A DNA stretch of 64,000 nt from Jacaranda mimosifolia (taxonomy: Eukaryota; Streptophyta; Magnoliopsida; Lamiales; Bignoniaceae), in NCBI GenBank assembly GCA_018894105.1, contig CM032123.1, positions 8,929,001 through 8,993,000 on the forward strand, in the 5' to 3' direction. This document shows positions 23,600 to 36,960 of the stretch, piece after piece (the first letter of the stretch is position 1; each line of letters begins with the position of its first letter). The notes below the pieces were generated by a model that made no database searches, was not told the DNA's origin, and saw only the letters and a list, made by a program, of their open reading frames with translations. A program made the translations under genes and the position numbers.

Positions 23600-26487
23600 T
23601 TCCCCCACTCACTTTGACGAGGACCTTTTTCACCTCCTCGTGCCCTCTCTGCCCTCTTTTTTGAGCTTTACATTTTTTTGTTGATATTTTATTTTTTTAT
23701 TTTTTATTTTTTAGAAATAAATACTACACATATGAAGTATTTTTTGTAAAGATTTTTAATTATAAATTAAATATATTTGATGCATATTCATACAGTAAAA
23801 TACATAATAAAACATTGATTAGAATATAAATTTAATGTTCTATACTAGAAAAAATTAGGGCATTAGCTACGATCAATCCGTGGCTGATGCAAAAAATTCA
23901 TAATTTTAGTTATAAAATTGGCCTAAACAAATTTGAAGTAGATAGTCTTGTAATTAATCATTACTATATAATCAATTCATAACTATTGATTATATATATT
24001 AATTTTTCTACGAATATTGCGTTACTAATTTGAATAAACAAAGCTACAAATTAATAATTAATAATTCTTATTGCTCTTTATTTAAAAGATTTTCTATAAA
24101 AGTTACAGTTATAATTTGTAACCATAACTATAAAATTAATTCATAACTAGTTTTTCATATGAATACTTATTTTTCAGTAATTTCGATTTGCGGCATTCTT
24201 TTGTGTAGAAAATTGAGGTTAATTAGTTCAACTTTGGAATTTCAAATTCTGGATTCATGTGAATGGTTAGGGTCTTGGTTATATATAATTAAAATTTAGG
24301 GACAGTTTACAAACTAATCATTGAAGTTTAATAATTTATAAAGTACTTTTCAAATCAGTATGGTAAAACTTTTTAAATCATTTGAACATCCTCAGTAACC
24401 ATTTTTTATTTTTATTTTTTTCACAGCACTTTTAGTTGGGAGAATTAATGGTGGAGACTGGAGAGACTACAGTTTAATCATTTATTACCTTTTATACTTA
24501 ATTTATTATGCATATCCGCCGAGCGCGTACATTATATTTGAACGAGGTGAAAAATAAATATGCGAAATGAAATAAATCATTAGTTGAAGTATAAAGATTG
24601 TTTAGTTGAGGATCTATGCAGATTTTAGAGTAATTAATTATTCAGTATGTTGCTCCGATGATTAAATATTTATAGTTTGACATACTGATAAGTAGCAGAC
24701 ATGGATATGATTATTATAACATGTAATAAAATAATATATTCATACAATTAAGTCCAATACATTTTAATAAGCCCATTGAGGGAATGGAGCGATCTACGGT
24801 GAGGATTGGTTAAATATATTTTACTGATAGTAAAATAAGTAAAATATAGAAGAACTTTATGGAAAATAAAACAAAAGTCAATAAGGTAGTGTATGGATAT
24901 GTTTTATGTTTGATTTTATTATGTGTTTATTGTGTGTTTTAGGAGAATGAATAATAAAAAAATTGTGGGAGAATGTGAAATGAAGGTTGGGGAATGTGAT
25001 TGATATTTGGTTATTGTTTTTAAAAATAGTAAAAAATGAGGTTTGGGAGTTTTGATATGTTTAGTTATATTTTTTAGGGAGCATTTTTTACTGTAAATGT
25101 CACATCATTGCTTTTGTGTTGTGTTTGGGGTGAAAATGAATTTGAATTGATTTTTTTTAAATTGTAATGATAATAATAAAATATATTGGATATATATGTA
25201 TATATATAATGACTGGATGTGATATTGGATATATAAATTTATTGTTTATAAAATAGTAATATATATTGATTTTATATAGTACATTTTTATTATATTTTTT
25301 ATCATATATTGTATTATATTTTTTATTATATTCTATTTATAATCTGGATTCTTTTTTATTTAAAATGATTTTTTTAATATATATGTATTTATATTATATA
25401 CAAATATTTTATTTATATATAAAATAAAAAATATTATTACATATATTTTTATTACAAATATATTTTTTATTATATTTTTTTCTACATTTATTTATTATAT
25501 TTTTATTATACATATATTTCATAGACATCTTGTTATATTTTTTTATAACATAATTTTTTATATTATCGGGATTTTTTATATATTTTTATTTATTAGTAAA
25601 TAATATATATTTTTTATTTAGATCTTTTTTTTCTATGTAAATAATTTGTATTTGATGATATATATATGTACAATTTTTATATTTTATTATATAAATATTT
25701 ATATATTTAATATAGATGAGAGAGGGAGGGGGGGGGGGGGGGGGGGGGAGAGGAGGAGAGAAAATCTGCATTTGGCAGATTTTGTGGGAGAATGCAAAAT
25801 AAAAAGGGGGGAATGGTTATTTGGATGGAAGAGAAGGGCTTTTTGGGGATTAAAATAGTAAAATTAATCCCCAAAAGTTGAAGGCATTTTTGGGAGTATT
25901 TCCCCGGAACGTAAGCAAACAAAGTGTAAGTCTTTCCATATTATTGAAAATGACGCAAATTGGCCCCTTGCTCCAATTAGCCGCATTTAATAATAAAAAG
26001 ATTAAAGGATCCTTATAGCCTCCATATATTTAGAATCTTATTTTATTTAATATATTACTTTTTTATTTTATTTATTATTTTTTAACTTTTTCTATTTCTT
26101 TTTTTTTTCTTCCCATCCCAAATTATCACCTTACGCCACCACTACCAATTGCATCCTACCATCGCGAACCAGCCGCGATCATGCCCACTGAAGAAACTTT
26201 ATCCTCATCTCAAATCCGTATGATAACGATCCCTCCTAATTTAATTTTAGTTCTGGTTTTGGTTTTGGAAATTGTAATATGAATTTGAAATATATTTACT
26301 TTTTTTTAATGAACTATATTTTTTGGTTTGTAAATTTATTTTTCATTTCTTGTTTGATGTTTATTGTTGGCCTTTTATGAATAGGGTATACTGGTTTAAT
26401 TGATTATAACAAATTAAATATTTTACTTTTAAAAAAAATCCAATAGAAATATATCAAAATTTGCATCGGGAATTATTATTCATATTA
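23600..26487. other. AT-rich intergenic DNA upstream of KNOX
   Basis: No gene is supported. About 23845-24180 holds a CACTA-like repeat with GCTACAAATTAAT and ATTCATAACTA words. About 24885-25920 is a very AT-rich repeat-like block with a TTTTAGGAGAATGA motif shared with 17280 and 33745. A G21 run lies at 25728-25748. The stretch 26100-26230 is briefly GC-richer (CGCCACCACTACC) but not coding. Confidence 0.45.
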
Positions 26488-27176
26488 CACTATAAGAAAA
26501 CACCCCTTCATTAATGAACAATTTGTGATGAAGAAGGCTTCCATCACAATTCGAAGACAATTGTAATGAATTTTTTTATGGATTACTAATGTCTTTAATA
26601 AAATGAGCAAAAATATATATTAATTGTGATACTTGTAACGGAAGTGAAGAGTATATATCAATATGAAGAATCCGTCACAAATTTTATAACATAAATATAA
26701 TTTTTTGGTCTATGACAAAAAATTCTATCACAAATTTAGTTTTGTAACGCATTTTATTTTCGTAACAAAACTGATTAGCGATAAAGCATATACTAATGGA
26801 TTTATGAAATAAGTCCGTCATAAATTTGATGAAATATAGCATCCTGTAATGAATTTATTTCAGAAATCTATTAGTATATGTTTTGTTACTGATTAGTTTT
26901 GTGATGAAAATAAAGTGTATCACATAACTAATTTTATGATGGAATTTCCATCACAAATAGAAGAATCGTATTTAGAGTTATGAAATTTATGATAGACTCT
27001 TTATATCAATATATTTTCTTCATACCCGTCACAAGTATCATAACTAATATATATTTTTGCTTAATTTATCAAATTCATTAGTAATCCATAAAAAATCATC
27101 ACAATTGTCTTCGAATAGTGACAAAACCCTGTTCGTCACAAATTTAATATTAATGAAGGGGTATTTTCTTATAGTG
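26488..27176. mobile_element. CACTA-type palindromic MITE, second subfamily (689 bp)
   Basis: The left tip CACTATAAGAAAACACCCCT matches the right tip reversed (CACTATAAGAAAATACCCCT). The 3-bp flanks are TTA (26485-26487) and TTA (27177-27179). The arms contain AATTTGTGATGAA and TTCGTCACAAATTT, and the whole element can fold as a hairpin. The tip sequence and 3-bp TSD are the CACTA signature. It does not encode a transposase. Confidence 0.85.
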
Positions 27177-27179
27177 TTA

Positions 27180-30100
27180 TAAAAGCCTTTGCAGATGGAT
27201 ATTCCATCAAAAAATCACCCAAACTTTTTTGATGATTTTTTTTTTTTTATAGATTCTACTGGAAGATCTCTGACGACTTCTTCGATGGAAAATCTGTTGG
27301 AAAAGTTTGCTATAGTTTTTTCTGTCACACAAGGTAGTTAAAATCGTGCCGCCATCCTACCAAAACTTTTCAATGACTATTCCAACGAAAAGTTATAGTA
27401 ACAAATTTTTCAACAGCTTTACCATTACGACCAATTTATTTTTCGACAAACTTTATTCTATCAAAAATTCATCAAAAGAACAGAGTTTTGATGAATTCTA
27501 TTTGAAATAACCATCAAAAGTTGACATTATGGTACTCTAAGATACCCAAACTCAAAGGGGATTAATTATACCAAGCCTAAAACTATGATGAAAAAGACAG
27601 ACAAATCCTCATGAAAGACCAAAATCTAAGATATCATATAAATGACTAGAATCTAAAACAGCACTAGCAAAAGCATCATATGAAACATGAGTAATCATAA
27701 TCCAAAACAACAATAACATAATGCCATAACGAGTAGGATAGAAAACACGATTTATAGAGTCTCATACATGATTAAAATTAAAATTAATAAAGCCTCATAA
27801 ACAATGGACCAAAATCTAAAACAAGATGAACAGAGCGTCATACAATGACCGGAACATGAAATTGGATTAACATAACATCACAAATTACTAGGATCTAGCA
27901 AGATCAATGAGTATACCATGTTGTTGATAGCTAAAACAAATACCATTTGATGGAATATCATTTTTCTAAAAGAGCTTATAAGATTCTAATATCTTATTTT
28001 ATAATCTTATAAGCTCATTTTTAAAAAAATTTACCATACAAGTTTTAGCATTTTATAAACTCTTAAACATCTTATGAGATATTTTGATGAGCTTATAAGT
28101 CCACCATAACACTCTCTTAATTAGTTCCTATTGAATAGTATTCATCAAGAACTAATAAAAAAAAAATTCATATATCACATGATATTCTTGATTGCACTAA
28201 ATGCAAATTGAGGTGGCCGATATATAATATAACGAGTGTATTACACCCAATTCACTATAAATTCATCCATATTTAACTTATATGTATAGAATTAGGAGTT
28301 TATCCTTCATATACCATCAACAGTCCGTGAGGCACGACAGTTTATAGGTCATCTTAGGATGGGTAAAATGCATAGCCATGGAAGTTGTTAGATGTTAAAA
28401 CATGTAACCACATTTGTCTTTTTCTAATTCTTTAGATTTTTTTGGAATTTTATCAAATGAGATTTATACAAAAGTCGTTGAAATTCGAATTTCGGCCACG
28501 TAGTATGATTTCTGGCATATCACCTTTATTGGCAATTGTAAGCAAGTTATGATAAACATATTTGGCTTGAAAATTACATTGGTCCCACTTCCCTATATCT
28601 GATATATGCAGCAAGGACACCAAAATATCCTCTAAGAAGTATCTAAGTTTGCTCATGGAAAGAAATAGGGATTTCTAACCTAAGATAATGTGCGTTTTTT
28701 ATAGGGTTTTATGGAAACTTGATGCTTGGGATCAAATCTATTGCAATCTTGAAATTTTAATGACTAAATATGTGAATGTTGAATATTCGAATTCATTAGA
28801 ATAATAAATATTATGGATGGGGAAAAAACAATCTCTGGAGTAAATAATTAAGCGTTATGTTAAATTTACATTATACAAAAAAAGAAAGTCCTTTTACACT
28901 CACAAAACTACATTTCTCAATCAATAATATCAGAATATTTATTTGCTCAAAATAGCCTTAGAATATAATCCATCTATTCCAACATTTCATAAACAAATTT
29001 GAAATTACATATTTCAAACTTAGAAAAACTACTAATTTTACTATTGTTTTAACCGTCATCTCTTGTCATTATTAATTTATCCTTCATGTCCTGCAACTAC
29101 GTACAAGTCAAAAATTTTGTCCACAACAACACAACTGATCAAGCCTCCAAAATTTTCGTATCTTTTATGATGCCAAAATCAAGTATGTTCCGTTCCTTTT
29201 TAAAAATATTACATGTCATGTTATTCATATTTATTAAGAATTTATAGTTTATAATAAGACTAAATTCAAGTATATTTAGTGGGTTTTTTTGGGGTGGGGG
29301 TTAATTTGTTTAAGGTACTCTCCTAAATTTCTTGCCTACTTCTAAGGTGCTCTTTAAAAGTTCTTTAATTTAAATAGTAGGTATTACGTTGAAGTTTCTT
29401 TGCTCTAAAATAATTTCATTTTTAATTATTTATTAATATAATTAGAATACTATGGTAATATAAATTTATGCATGCAAAGATAACGCGTCATGACGGCTAG
29501 TAAAATTACAAAAAAAAAAAAGAAAAAGAAAAAAGAATATTCTATGCACAAGGGTGTGTGAGTACTTCCTCGTTTAATAAATGATAAAATTTGAGGCTTG
29601 TGCTACTTCCCGATTTATGAGAAAATAATCGAGTAAACCAACCATTTTTATATCTATGTTACAACTTTTCCCCCTTTAATGTTATTATTGCATATGAGGG
29701 AAACAACATTTAACCCTCCCATATATATGACATAGAGAACTATAACACCTTTTCATAATGAATGACGCACTTATCTGAGATATTTTCGCCTAAAAATATA
29801 TTTTGTCACAATAGCCTTATGTGAAACTACAACTGGGCCGCTTCTATTATTATAATAATTTTAAAAAAAACATAAATATATATATAATTTTTTTTTTCAA
29901 AGTTTGGTCTCAAATTTGAGTGACGGAAGGTTTCATTCTCAAATCATTTTCTTCTATCTCTTAAAATAGATCTACACATTTCACATAAAATTCATTTTTT
30001 CTTTAAAATATTATCTAAAAATTATAATTATTTCAAATAATCGAATCAATTAAAAGTAGACGTAATTATATTTTCCTATCATTATTAGAATAAAAATATT

Positions 30101-30290
30101 TTTAAATTATTATTTCACTATAAAAATAATATAAAATTTTAATATAACAGCATTAAACATATAAAGAATTATATAAAAGATGTTTACAATATAAATTATC
30201 TTCCTTCAAAATAAAGTCAAACTTTCATTCTCCACATATTTTCTAATCTCATTAGTAAAAAGAAAATTATTATCCCCAAACACTATATAC
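27180..30290. other. AT-rich intergenic DNA with MITE remnants
   Basis: I see no gene. About 27180-27540 has inverted words (AAAATCATCAAAAG/TTTTGATGA) of another foldback repeat. About 27930-28115 has TTATAAGCTC/GAGCTTATAAG arms related to hAT-like MITEs elsewhere. The rest is AT-rich with a G-rich bit near 29290. Confidence 0.45.
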
Positions 30291-30719
30291 GGCCCGTTTG
30301 GTTTCATTTTCATGGCCCTTTTCATTTCTGTTTGGAAATGAAAAATAGAAACTATCACTTTCTATTAATTTTCACTCAAGATATTCTTTTTTTTTTTTTT
30401 AATTTTCAAACTCTTTGTAAACCTATCATATTCATATCATCCTACTCTCATATCAATCAAATTTAAATTTGATTTGACATAAAGTATCTACTATCATTTT
30501 AAAATTAATAAAATATACATATATTTTAAAAAAATAAATCTTTTTAAACATAAATCAATATAAATCAATATACTTTTCAAACATATCCTTATTTTAATCA
30601 TTACTATCCAACATTTCTGCCAAACACATCTCAATTTTCATTTTCATTTCATAACTACTTTCCCAACTTTTGGAATATATGAAAACTAAAAATGCCTCTG
30701 GAAATAAAACCAAACAAGT
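30291..30719. mobile_element. MITE with GGCCCGTTTGG termini, second copy
   Basis: The left end GGCCCGTTTGGTTTCATTTT and right end GAAATAAAACCAAACAAGTT are inverted partners and match the element at 12383-12678. The interior is AT-rich. I could not settle the TSD. Confidence 0.5.
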
Positions 30720-30793
30720 TGATAATTCATTATGTTTTCATGGAATACTTTTCAATTGAAAAAATGAAACAAGGCAATGTTAGTTCTTATTTC

Positions 30794-31624
30794 CACTGGA
30801 AAAAAGAAAAGGTAAGTTAGTGACAAAATAATGAGTGACAATATAAAAATTGTCATTGATTATAAACATTAGATGACAAAAATTTTACTTTGTCGCCTTA
30901 ATATTTTTTACAAACTAAATAGTAATAATAATAATTACTACAAAAAACTATAGCATCAACTACAATGAATCCGTAGCTGATGTTAAAAATCCATAACTTT
31001 AACTACAAAATTATCCTAGTTAAGTTCAAAGCTGATACTCTTGTAGCTAACTCTCGTTACGATCAATTCATAGCTAATAATCATTTTTTTTATAAATATA
31101 TTTTTTTTTTATGGATAATACATAAGTAATCTATTATACTTCAAATGTATAATGCTATAAATTGATCATTCACAATTTTTATTGATTATAATTATAAAAA
31201 AAAATTAAATTAGCTACACAAAAATTCGTAGCTATAGTACAAAATTAATTTCATAGCAAATTTTTAGTAGCAGATGCTTAGTTTGTTGATAGTGAGTGTT
31301 TACGTTGTCACCATTTGATAATTAGTGATATCCCTATGGTAATAATTTAATGACAATGAAAATCTTGTCGCAAATTGTAGTGACAATTTTAATTATCACT
31401 AGGTAGTCACAAGAAGAGTACTATCACTAATTGTAAATTGTGGTAACTTAAAACATTAGTTTTTGTTACTAATGAGCCATAGTATGACAAAACAAAAATT
31501 ATTGTCACCTAAAAAATATAATTAATGACAAAATAAAAATTATTATCACTTAATATGTATTATTAAAGATAATTTTTATATTGTTACTTATTATTTTGTT
31601 ACTAATATAATATTTTTTGTAGTA
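30794..31624. mobile_element. CACTA-type palindromic MITE, copy B, with a nested repeat
   Basis: The left end CACTGGAAAAAAGAAAAGG leads into TTAGTGACAAAATAATGAGTG. The right end is the inverse of TACTACAAAAAATATTATAT with TTAGTAACAAAATAATAAGT. Between about 30936 and 31300 lies a second repeat starting ACTACAAAAAACTATAGC, with AATCCGTAGCTGATG words. Without it the outer element is about the same size as the other copies, so the inner one is probably a later insertion. Confidence 0.6.
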
Positions 31625-32639
31625 TTTCTCAGGACATTTTCTTTTTAAGAAAAATAAAATTAAATATATTTTTTTATTTTTTTTCGAAACACTCAAAATA
31701 TACCAAACTCTTTCTCCACCATTTCCCAAAGTGTCATAATTATAGAATGTATATAAGCATACCATCTCATATTACAATTACAGATAAAAGGGAAAAAAAA
31801 TGTGGAAGCAATAGTTGGAGGCTTGAAGGTGACTTTACATGTTTGTAGCTTTGTGCAAAGGGATATATAGTTCAAAACAGATATACATAGAAGTTGCCCA
31901 TCACTCTGCATATTCAACGGTAAACAGTGAAAAGTTCACTGAGCAAAGCTGATGTTATGTGTGAGTGTGAGTGTGTGTGTGTGTGTGTGTCATAAAACAT
32001 GAAAGTACCCCACTGTTTGTGATAAAAACCCAATCTGAGTTTAATTGCAGAACAACCACGTGCGCAGTGCATGCATAATAATACACACAGCCACAATGCT
32101 GTGTGTGTACTGTGTGTGTTTTTCATGAGGGACAAGAATGACATGTATGGCTGGAAGATAATGCCTGGGGAATGGGCTATTGAAATCCCAACATACATAT
32201 ATAGCTGGCGGCGAACAACAAAATCAGCCACCATTCCTTGTTTAATTAAGAGAAAAAGAAAATATATATTATATGTATGAGGGGTTTTTATTTGATATGA
32301 CATTTTGTTTTGGTTCAATATAGATCTAGTTTTAAGTTTTTCTCTTCTTTTTTTTTTAATAAAATAGAAAAATAAATATGTTACTTTCCATTATAATTTC
32401 AATGCCTCATCTAATTTTGAAAATAAGAACTTATAAGAGAAAAATAATATTAATGATAAATTATTGAGATAATATCAAATAAGTTATTATCCTTATTCTA
32501 ATAATTAATTCTTATTTAATTTGCTATGTAATAACCTTCCAAAGTTGATGGTTATAACAATATGATAATGTCTTAATCTATAAATATGAGATTGGGAGAT
32601 GAAACCCTAATAACATCTTAATTTGCGTGTTTGTAATTG
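31625..32639. other. Intergenic DNA with (GT)n microsatellite
   Basis: The only clear item is a GT-rich microsatellite at about 31960-31990, with a looser TGTGTG stretch at about 32100-32120. ORFs on both strands here are shadows of these repeats. No gene is supported. Confidence 0.45.
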
Positions 32640-33600
32640 AAAAAAAACCATCATTAATAAAATGTGAACACCTGGTAATTAATTTGATGATATATTTTTT
32701 AATGAATTGACATAATTAACTATGTTTTAAAAGGCAATGGTAGTTTTATTCTTGGAGACATTAATAACTAACTTGGTGATATGTTTTTTATTGACAAAAA
32801 TTAACCATATTTATAAAAAAAAATGGTACTTTTATTCCCTTCAAGATGCTTAATTAGTAACTAACTTGATGATATTTTTTTAATAAATTGACAAAATTAA
32901 CCAGATTTTAAAAATTAGTGATAGTTTATTCCCTCTTCTCTCCACCACGGCAGTTGTCTTTTCCTCTCTTCCCAAATTTACATTTTTGCTTTTTCTCAAA
33001 TGCTTCACTTTATGACAATTTTCTTCTTTTATTTATCCTTAAATTTTAGATAAATACATAAAAATTATTTAGAAATTTGTCGTATCAAATAGAAAATAAG
33101 TCATTATTTTCATTTATTTTAAGCCATAAATGTTTTATCATACACATGGAATGTGTCAAGATTGTCCATTATTTATTAAGTATCAGGGTCTTGATAACTA
33201 ACTCGGTATATTTTTTAATATTTGATAAATTTAACTTTATTTTATACGATCGTATATAGTAGGATAGTTCTATTATTTTTCTTTTCTCTCCTAATGTTTT
33301 TTTTTTTGTCTTTCTCTAGTTTTACTTTTTTAATCTTTTTTCATTTTTTCTTTAGTTCTTTCACTCTATCATAAAATTTCCTTTTATTTATCTTAAAATT
33401 TAAGAAATAAAATACATTGAAATTATTAAAATAATATCATATAAGAGTAAAAAGATATATTTTTATTTATTTTATGTTATAAATTTTAGCACATGCATAT
33501 AGATTATCACAATCACTAATTTTATATAAAATATGTGGGTTTGAAAGTAACTACTTGGTATTTATTTTAATATATTAACTAAATTAATCCTGTCATCTTT
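32640..33600 (+). repeat. Degenerate tandem/interspersed repeat of about 90-100 bp units
   Basis: The phrase TAACTTGGTGATAT..TTTTTTA followed by ATTGACAAAATTAACCATATTT and TTTTATTCCC recurs near 32675, 32765, 32860, 33190 and 33550. Each unit ends with a poorly conserved CT-rich part. Units are diverged and the last two are separated by other sequence. No coding potential. Confidence 0.6.
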
Positions 33601-33622
33601 TGTTCCTTTCCTCAATTCTCAC

Positions 33623-33653
<31 letters not shown>

Positions 33654-33684
33654 TCCTCTCTATTTTCTCTCTCAAACTACTTTG

Positions 33685-34175
33685 GCAATGTTTGATTATT
33701 TATTATTAATTTTTTTTATACTTTTTTTGTGTGTGATTTTAATGTGTTTTGGAAGAATGAATTTTGAAAGTGATATTAGAGAATGTGAAAATTGTATTGG
33801 GAAATGCAATGGATTTTTAGTTATATTTTGGAGAATAGTTAAAAATTGATTTTGTGGAGTTTTGATATTTTTGTTTATATTTTGAGGGATATATTTTTTA
33901 CTATAGCAGTTAAATCAATACTTTTTTGTTGAGTTTTAAGGGTGACAGTGGAATTGAGTAATTCTTTTATTATTAGAATAATAACAAATATATATAATGT
34001 ATATATATAATATATGTATGTATATATTGGAAAATTGAGAAGTTTTGAGGATAATGAAGGATAGGAGAGTGTATTTTGGGGGGAAAAAAATAGTGTTTGA
34101 GGGAAAAATAATGATATGTTTGGTTATGTTTCCCTAAAACAACTTTGTTTGGGGGAAACATAACCAAATTAACAT
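33685..34175. repeat. MITE-like repeat related to the direct repeat in KNOX intron 3
   Basis: Starting near TTGGCAATGTTTGATTAT, the block contains TTTTGGAAGAATGAATTTTG, then TTGAGTAATTCTTTTATTATTAGAATAATAAC, parallel to 17230-17640. The end has TTTGGTTATGTTTCCC and its inverse GGGAAACATAACC. Ends and TSD are not fixed. It is preceded by an (AT)n run at 33629-33652. Confidence 0.45.
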
Positions 34176-36109
34176 TCCCTTTTTTGTCTCAACTTCCAAC
34201 TTACTCTGTGGAATTTTTTTTAACTTGGTTATTTTATATAATAAATCATAAAATACTTAAATTATTAAGAAAAAATAAATAAATACTTTAAATTTTGTAT
34301 ATAGTGAAAATTTAAGCATTTATTGAGTGAGGCATTATTTATGAAGCGTGGGGGAGTTAAAGTAACTATTTCATAAGATTATAATGATCAAATCAACTCC
34401 TATTTAAAAAACAAAATCTAAAAAATAAATATAATCTTTTTTCTCTCTCATCTCCCGCGTTTTTTCCCTTTTTCCCTTTTTTCTTTAATTATACTATTTT
34501 TTTCTCTTTCAAACATTACTCTCTCCATTTCTTTTTCAATGTGTCATATAAATATTAAATAAATATCTTTAATTTTATAAAATTAAAAATTCACACACAC
34601 ACACAGTGTCACAATCACTAGTTGTACCAGTAATGAGTAAAAATTATACTCAATATGTGGATTACTAATTTTCAGTAGTGACTTTATTATACAAGACTTT
34701 ACAATTATACACTTGGAGAAATATTATTTTGATAAAATAAAAGTATTGTTAATTATTACATGTGAACATATTTATAATTGTTAAAAATATATGTCATTTA
34801 TGATAATATCATTGCTAATTTTCTTTTCTGGCAATTAGAGTTGAACTAAGAAAATGATAAAGTTTAAAAACTTGTTTACTGTTATTTTTAAAATAATCAA
34901 AAGTTAATAGTATTACTTTGTTATTTTGAGTTTTAAAGAAGATTGTTATTTTTAGCAAAGGAAAATGATATTCGAATTTCAAATTAATATACTCCACTTC
35001 TACTTTTCCATCAGTAATTGTGAAAACGCCCATTAGTTTTTAGAGATCATTATCTTTGTGATCCAAGATATTTATCCACTTAATTTTATAGATTGGCACT
35101 ATTTAGTTCTATTACATCGTAAAAAATTAACACCATATCTGTCCTCTAGAATGACAAATTAATTTAATATATTAAAAAATGTTAAAATTGTAGAGAGTGA
35201 CATACCATTTGTCAAAATTTTCAAAACAAATTTATCTAACAAAAAGAAAAGGAAAAAAAAAAGGTAAAAGGGCATGCTCTAAATATCAAATCACTATCCA
35301 ATAATAATAATAATAATAAGTATGATTGTCCCAGCGATAACTGAATAAGCAAAAATTGGTTACTAACGAATTAACTTATAATTATTTGATTATAACTAGA
35401 TCAAATATACTTTTATACGTTAGTTTCTACAACATTAATATATATATATATATATCACATATGTAAATCAAAAAATAATTGTAAATAACATATTTTTAAT
35501 AAGTTACTGTTGTATGTGAGTTATAAAATTTGACAAAAATATTAATTATTTATTTAATATTTGTATAATTTTTTCTTCAATCTAATAAAGAACGATATTT
35601 GTTATTTATAACTTCTATCTCTAAACTCTACACAATTTATCATAATATATATACGCATTAAAAATATCATATACATACTAATATATAGAGTAATAAATAG
35701 TATGCACATATATAATAAAACATGCATATATATACTAATAAATACACTCAATAGCATATAATATTATATATTAGTATATATTTACTCATGACATGTATAT
35801 ATAATATTTGTATTATCGACAAGTAGATATGTTAAGTAATTCTCATATCTTTCTTAAAAAATATTGTTCTTATTTTATTTCTTTGTCTATTTATACATAA
35901 ACTTATAAATGTTGAATTATATGAGTATAATATATAAGTATTTAATGATTATATATTTATGTATAAAATTATATATATTTATATATTTATCTAGAGATAT
36001 TTTTATCGCTAAAAGTATAGAAATATATATATATATGAATATATATCTATTAGATATATACTCTATATCTCTAAAAATACATAAATATATATAAAATTAT
36101 ATTCATATA
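34176..36109. other. Very AT-rich intergenic DNA
   Basis: No gene is seen. It includes a short (AC)n near 34593-34605, a (TAA)n near 35302-35319, several (AT)n runs, and a dense TATATA region at 35400-36105. A worn CACTA-like trace (GTGTCACAATCACTAGTTG, AGTAGTGAC) is at about 34600-34830. Confidence 0.45.
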
Positions 36110-36799
36110 TGTAGTGCCCACACTCAGGATATCACCTAAGTTGAAGCGCTACTCAATCCATACTTAAATCTCATAAATAATTCAAATAATAGGCTCATCA
36201 GAAATTTTTTTCAAAATCATCGACGATAGCAACAAGTTTCAACCTAAGTAAATCTTAACAAAAGTATGAATTACATGCCATGACAATCCCATTGTTCATC
36301 GTTTCATACCTACTTTAATAATAAGTTCAAATCTAGCATATCATAACATCTCTAAATTTCAACTTAACATAAAAGTGATTCGTACACAGGTTTAAACACC
36401 TATTCTATTACAAAACGCATGTACATCCTTCCAAGCCTGAAGTACGAGATCATCATCAAAACCTGTTTGAGAAAGTCAGTGATGCAAGGGGGTAAGTCCA
36501 AAGACTTGTGAGAGATAAACTTATGAATAATAGTAGAGATCTGTCGAGGACGATTCAATTCAACAGATCATCAATTAAACAGTTAGAACATGACAGATTC
36601 AAAATCAGATAGTGACAATAGAAAAACATGAAACTCTCTTGCCTTATTGCTCTAAGAACATATTTCAGATAGTCAGGATACAGTTAAATAATACAAACCC
36701 GAAGCATATGCATTTCAACAGAATATAACAGGCATGCATATCCGATTCACCTTATACCAGACAATCAAATAAATTCACCAAAGCGTGATAGCTTGGTAT

Positions 36800-36960
36800 A
36801 TGGCAGATGCCCATATGGACCGTATGGCGCACCGCTGATGCCTAGAGGAAATCCCTAGCGCATCGCTAATACCTAGGGGAAATCCTAGCGTACCTCGGAT
36901 ACCTAAGCGGCTAGCTTAGCTCATCGCTGACACCCATGCGGATCGCATGGCATGCCTCAC
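36800..36960. repeat. Short subrepeats inside the solo LTR
   Basis: Variants of GCGCACCGCTGATGCCTAG..GGAAATCCCTAGC recur about every 35-45 bp (GCATCGCTAATACCTAGGGG, GTACCTCGGATACC, CATCGCTGACACCC). A second pair, ACAAATGTGCCGGCGAGGCA and ACAAATGTTCCGGCAAGGCA, lies at about 37074 and 37203. Such GC-rich subrepeats are typical of long Ty3/gypsy LTRs. Confidence 0.65.

Noticed and set aside
31914..32318. 134-codon minus ORF
   Set aside because: It crosses a (GT)n microsatellite (THTHTHSHSH) and has no recognisable domain.
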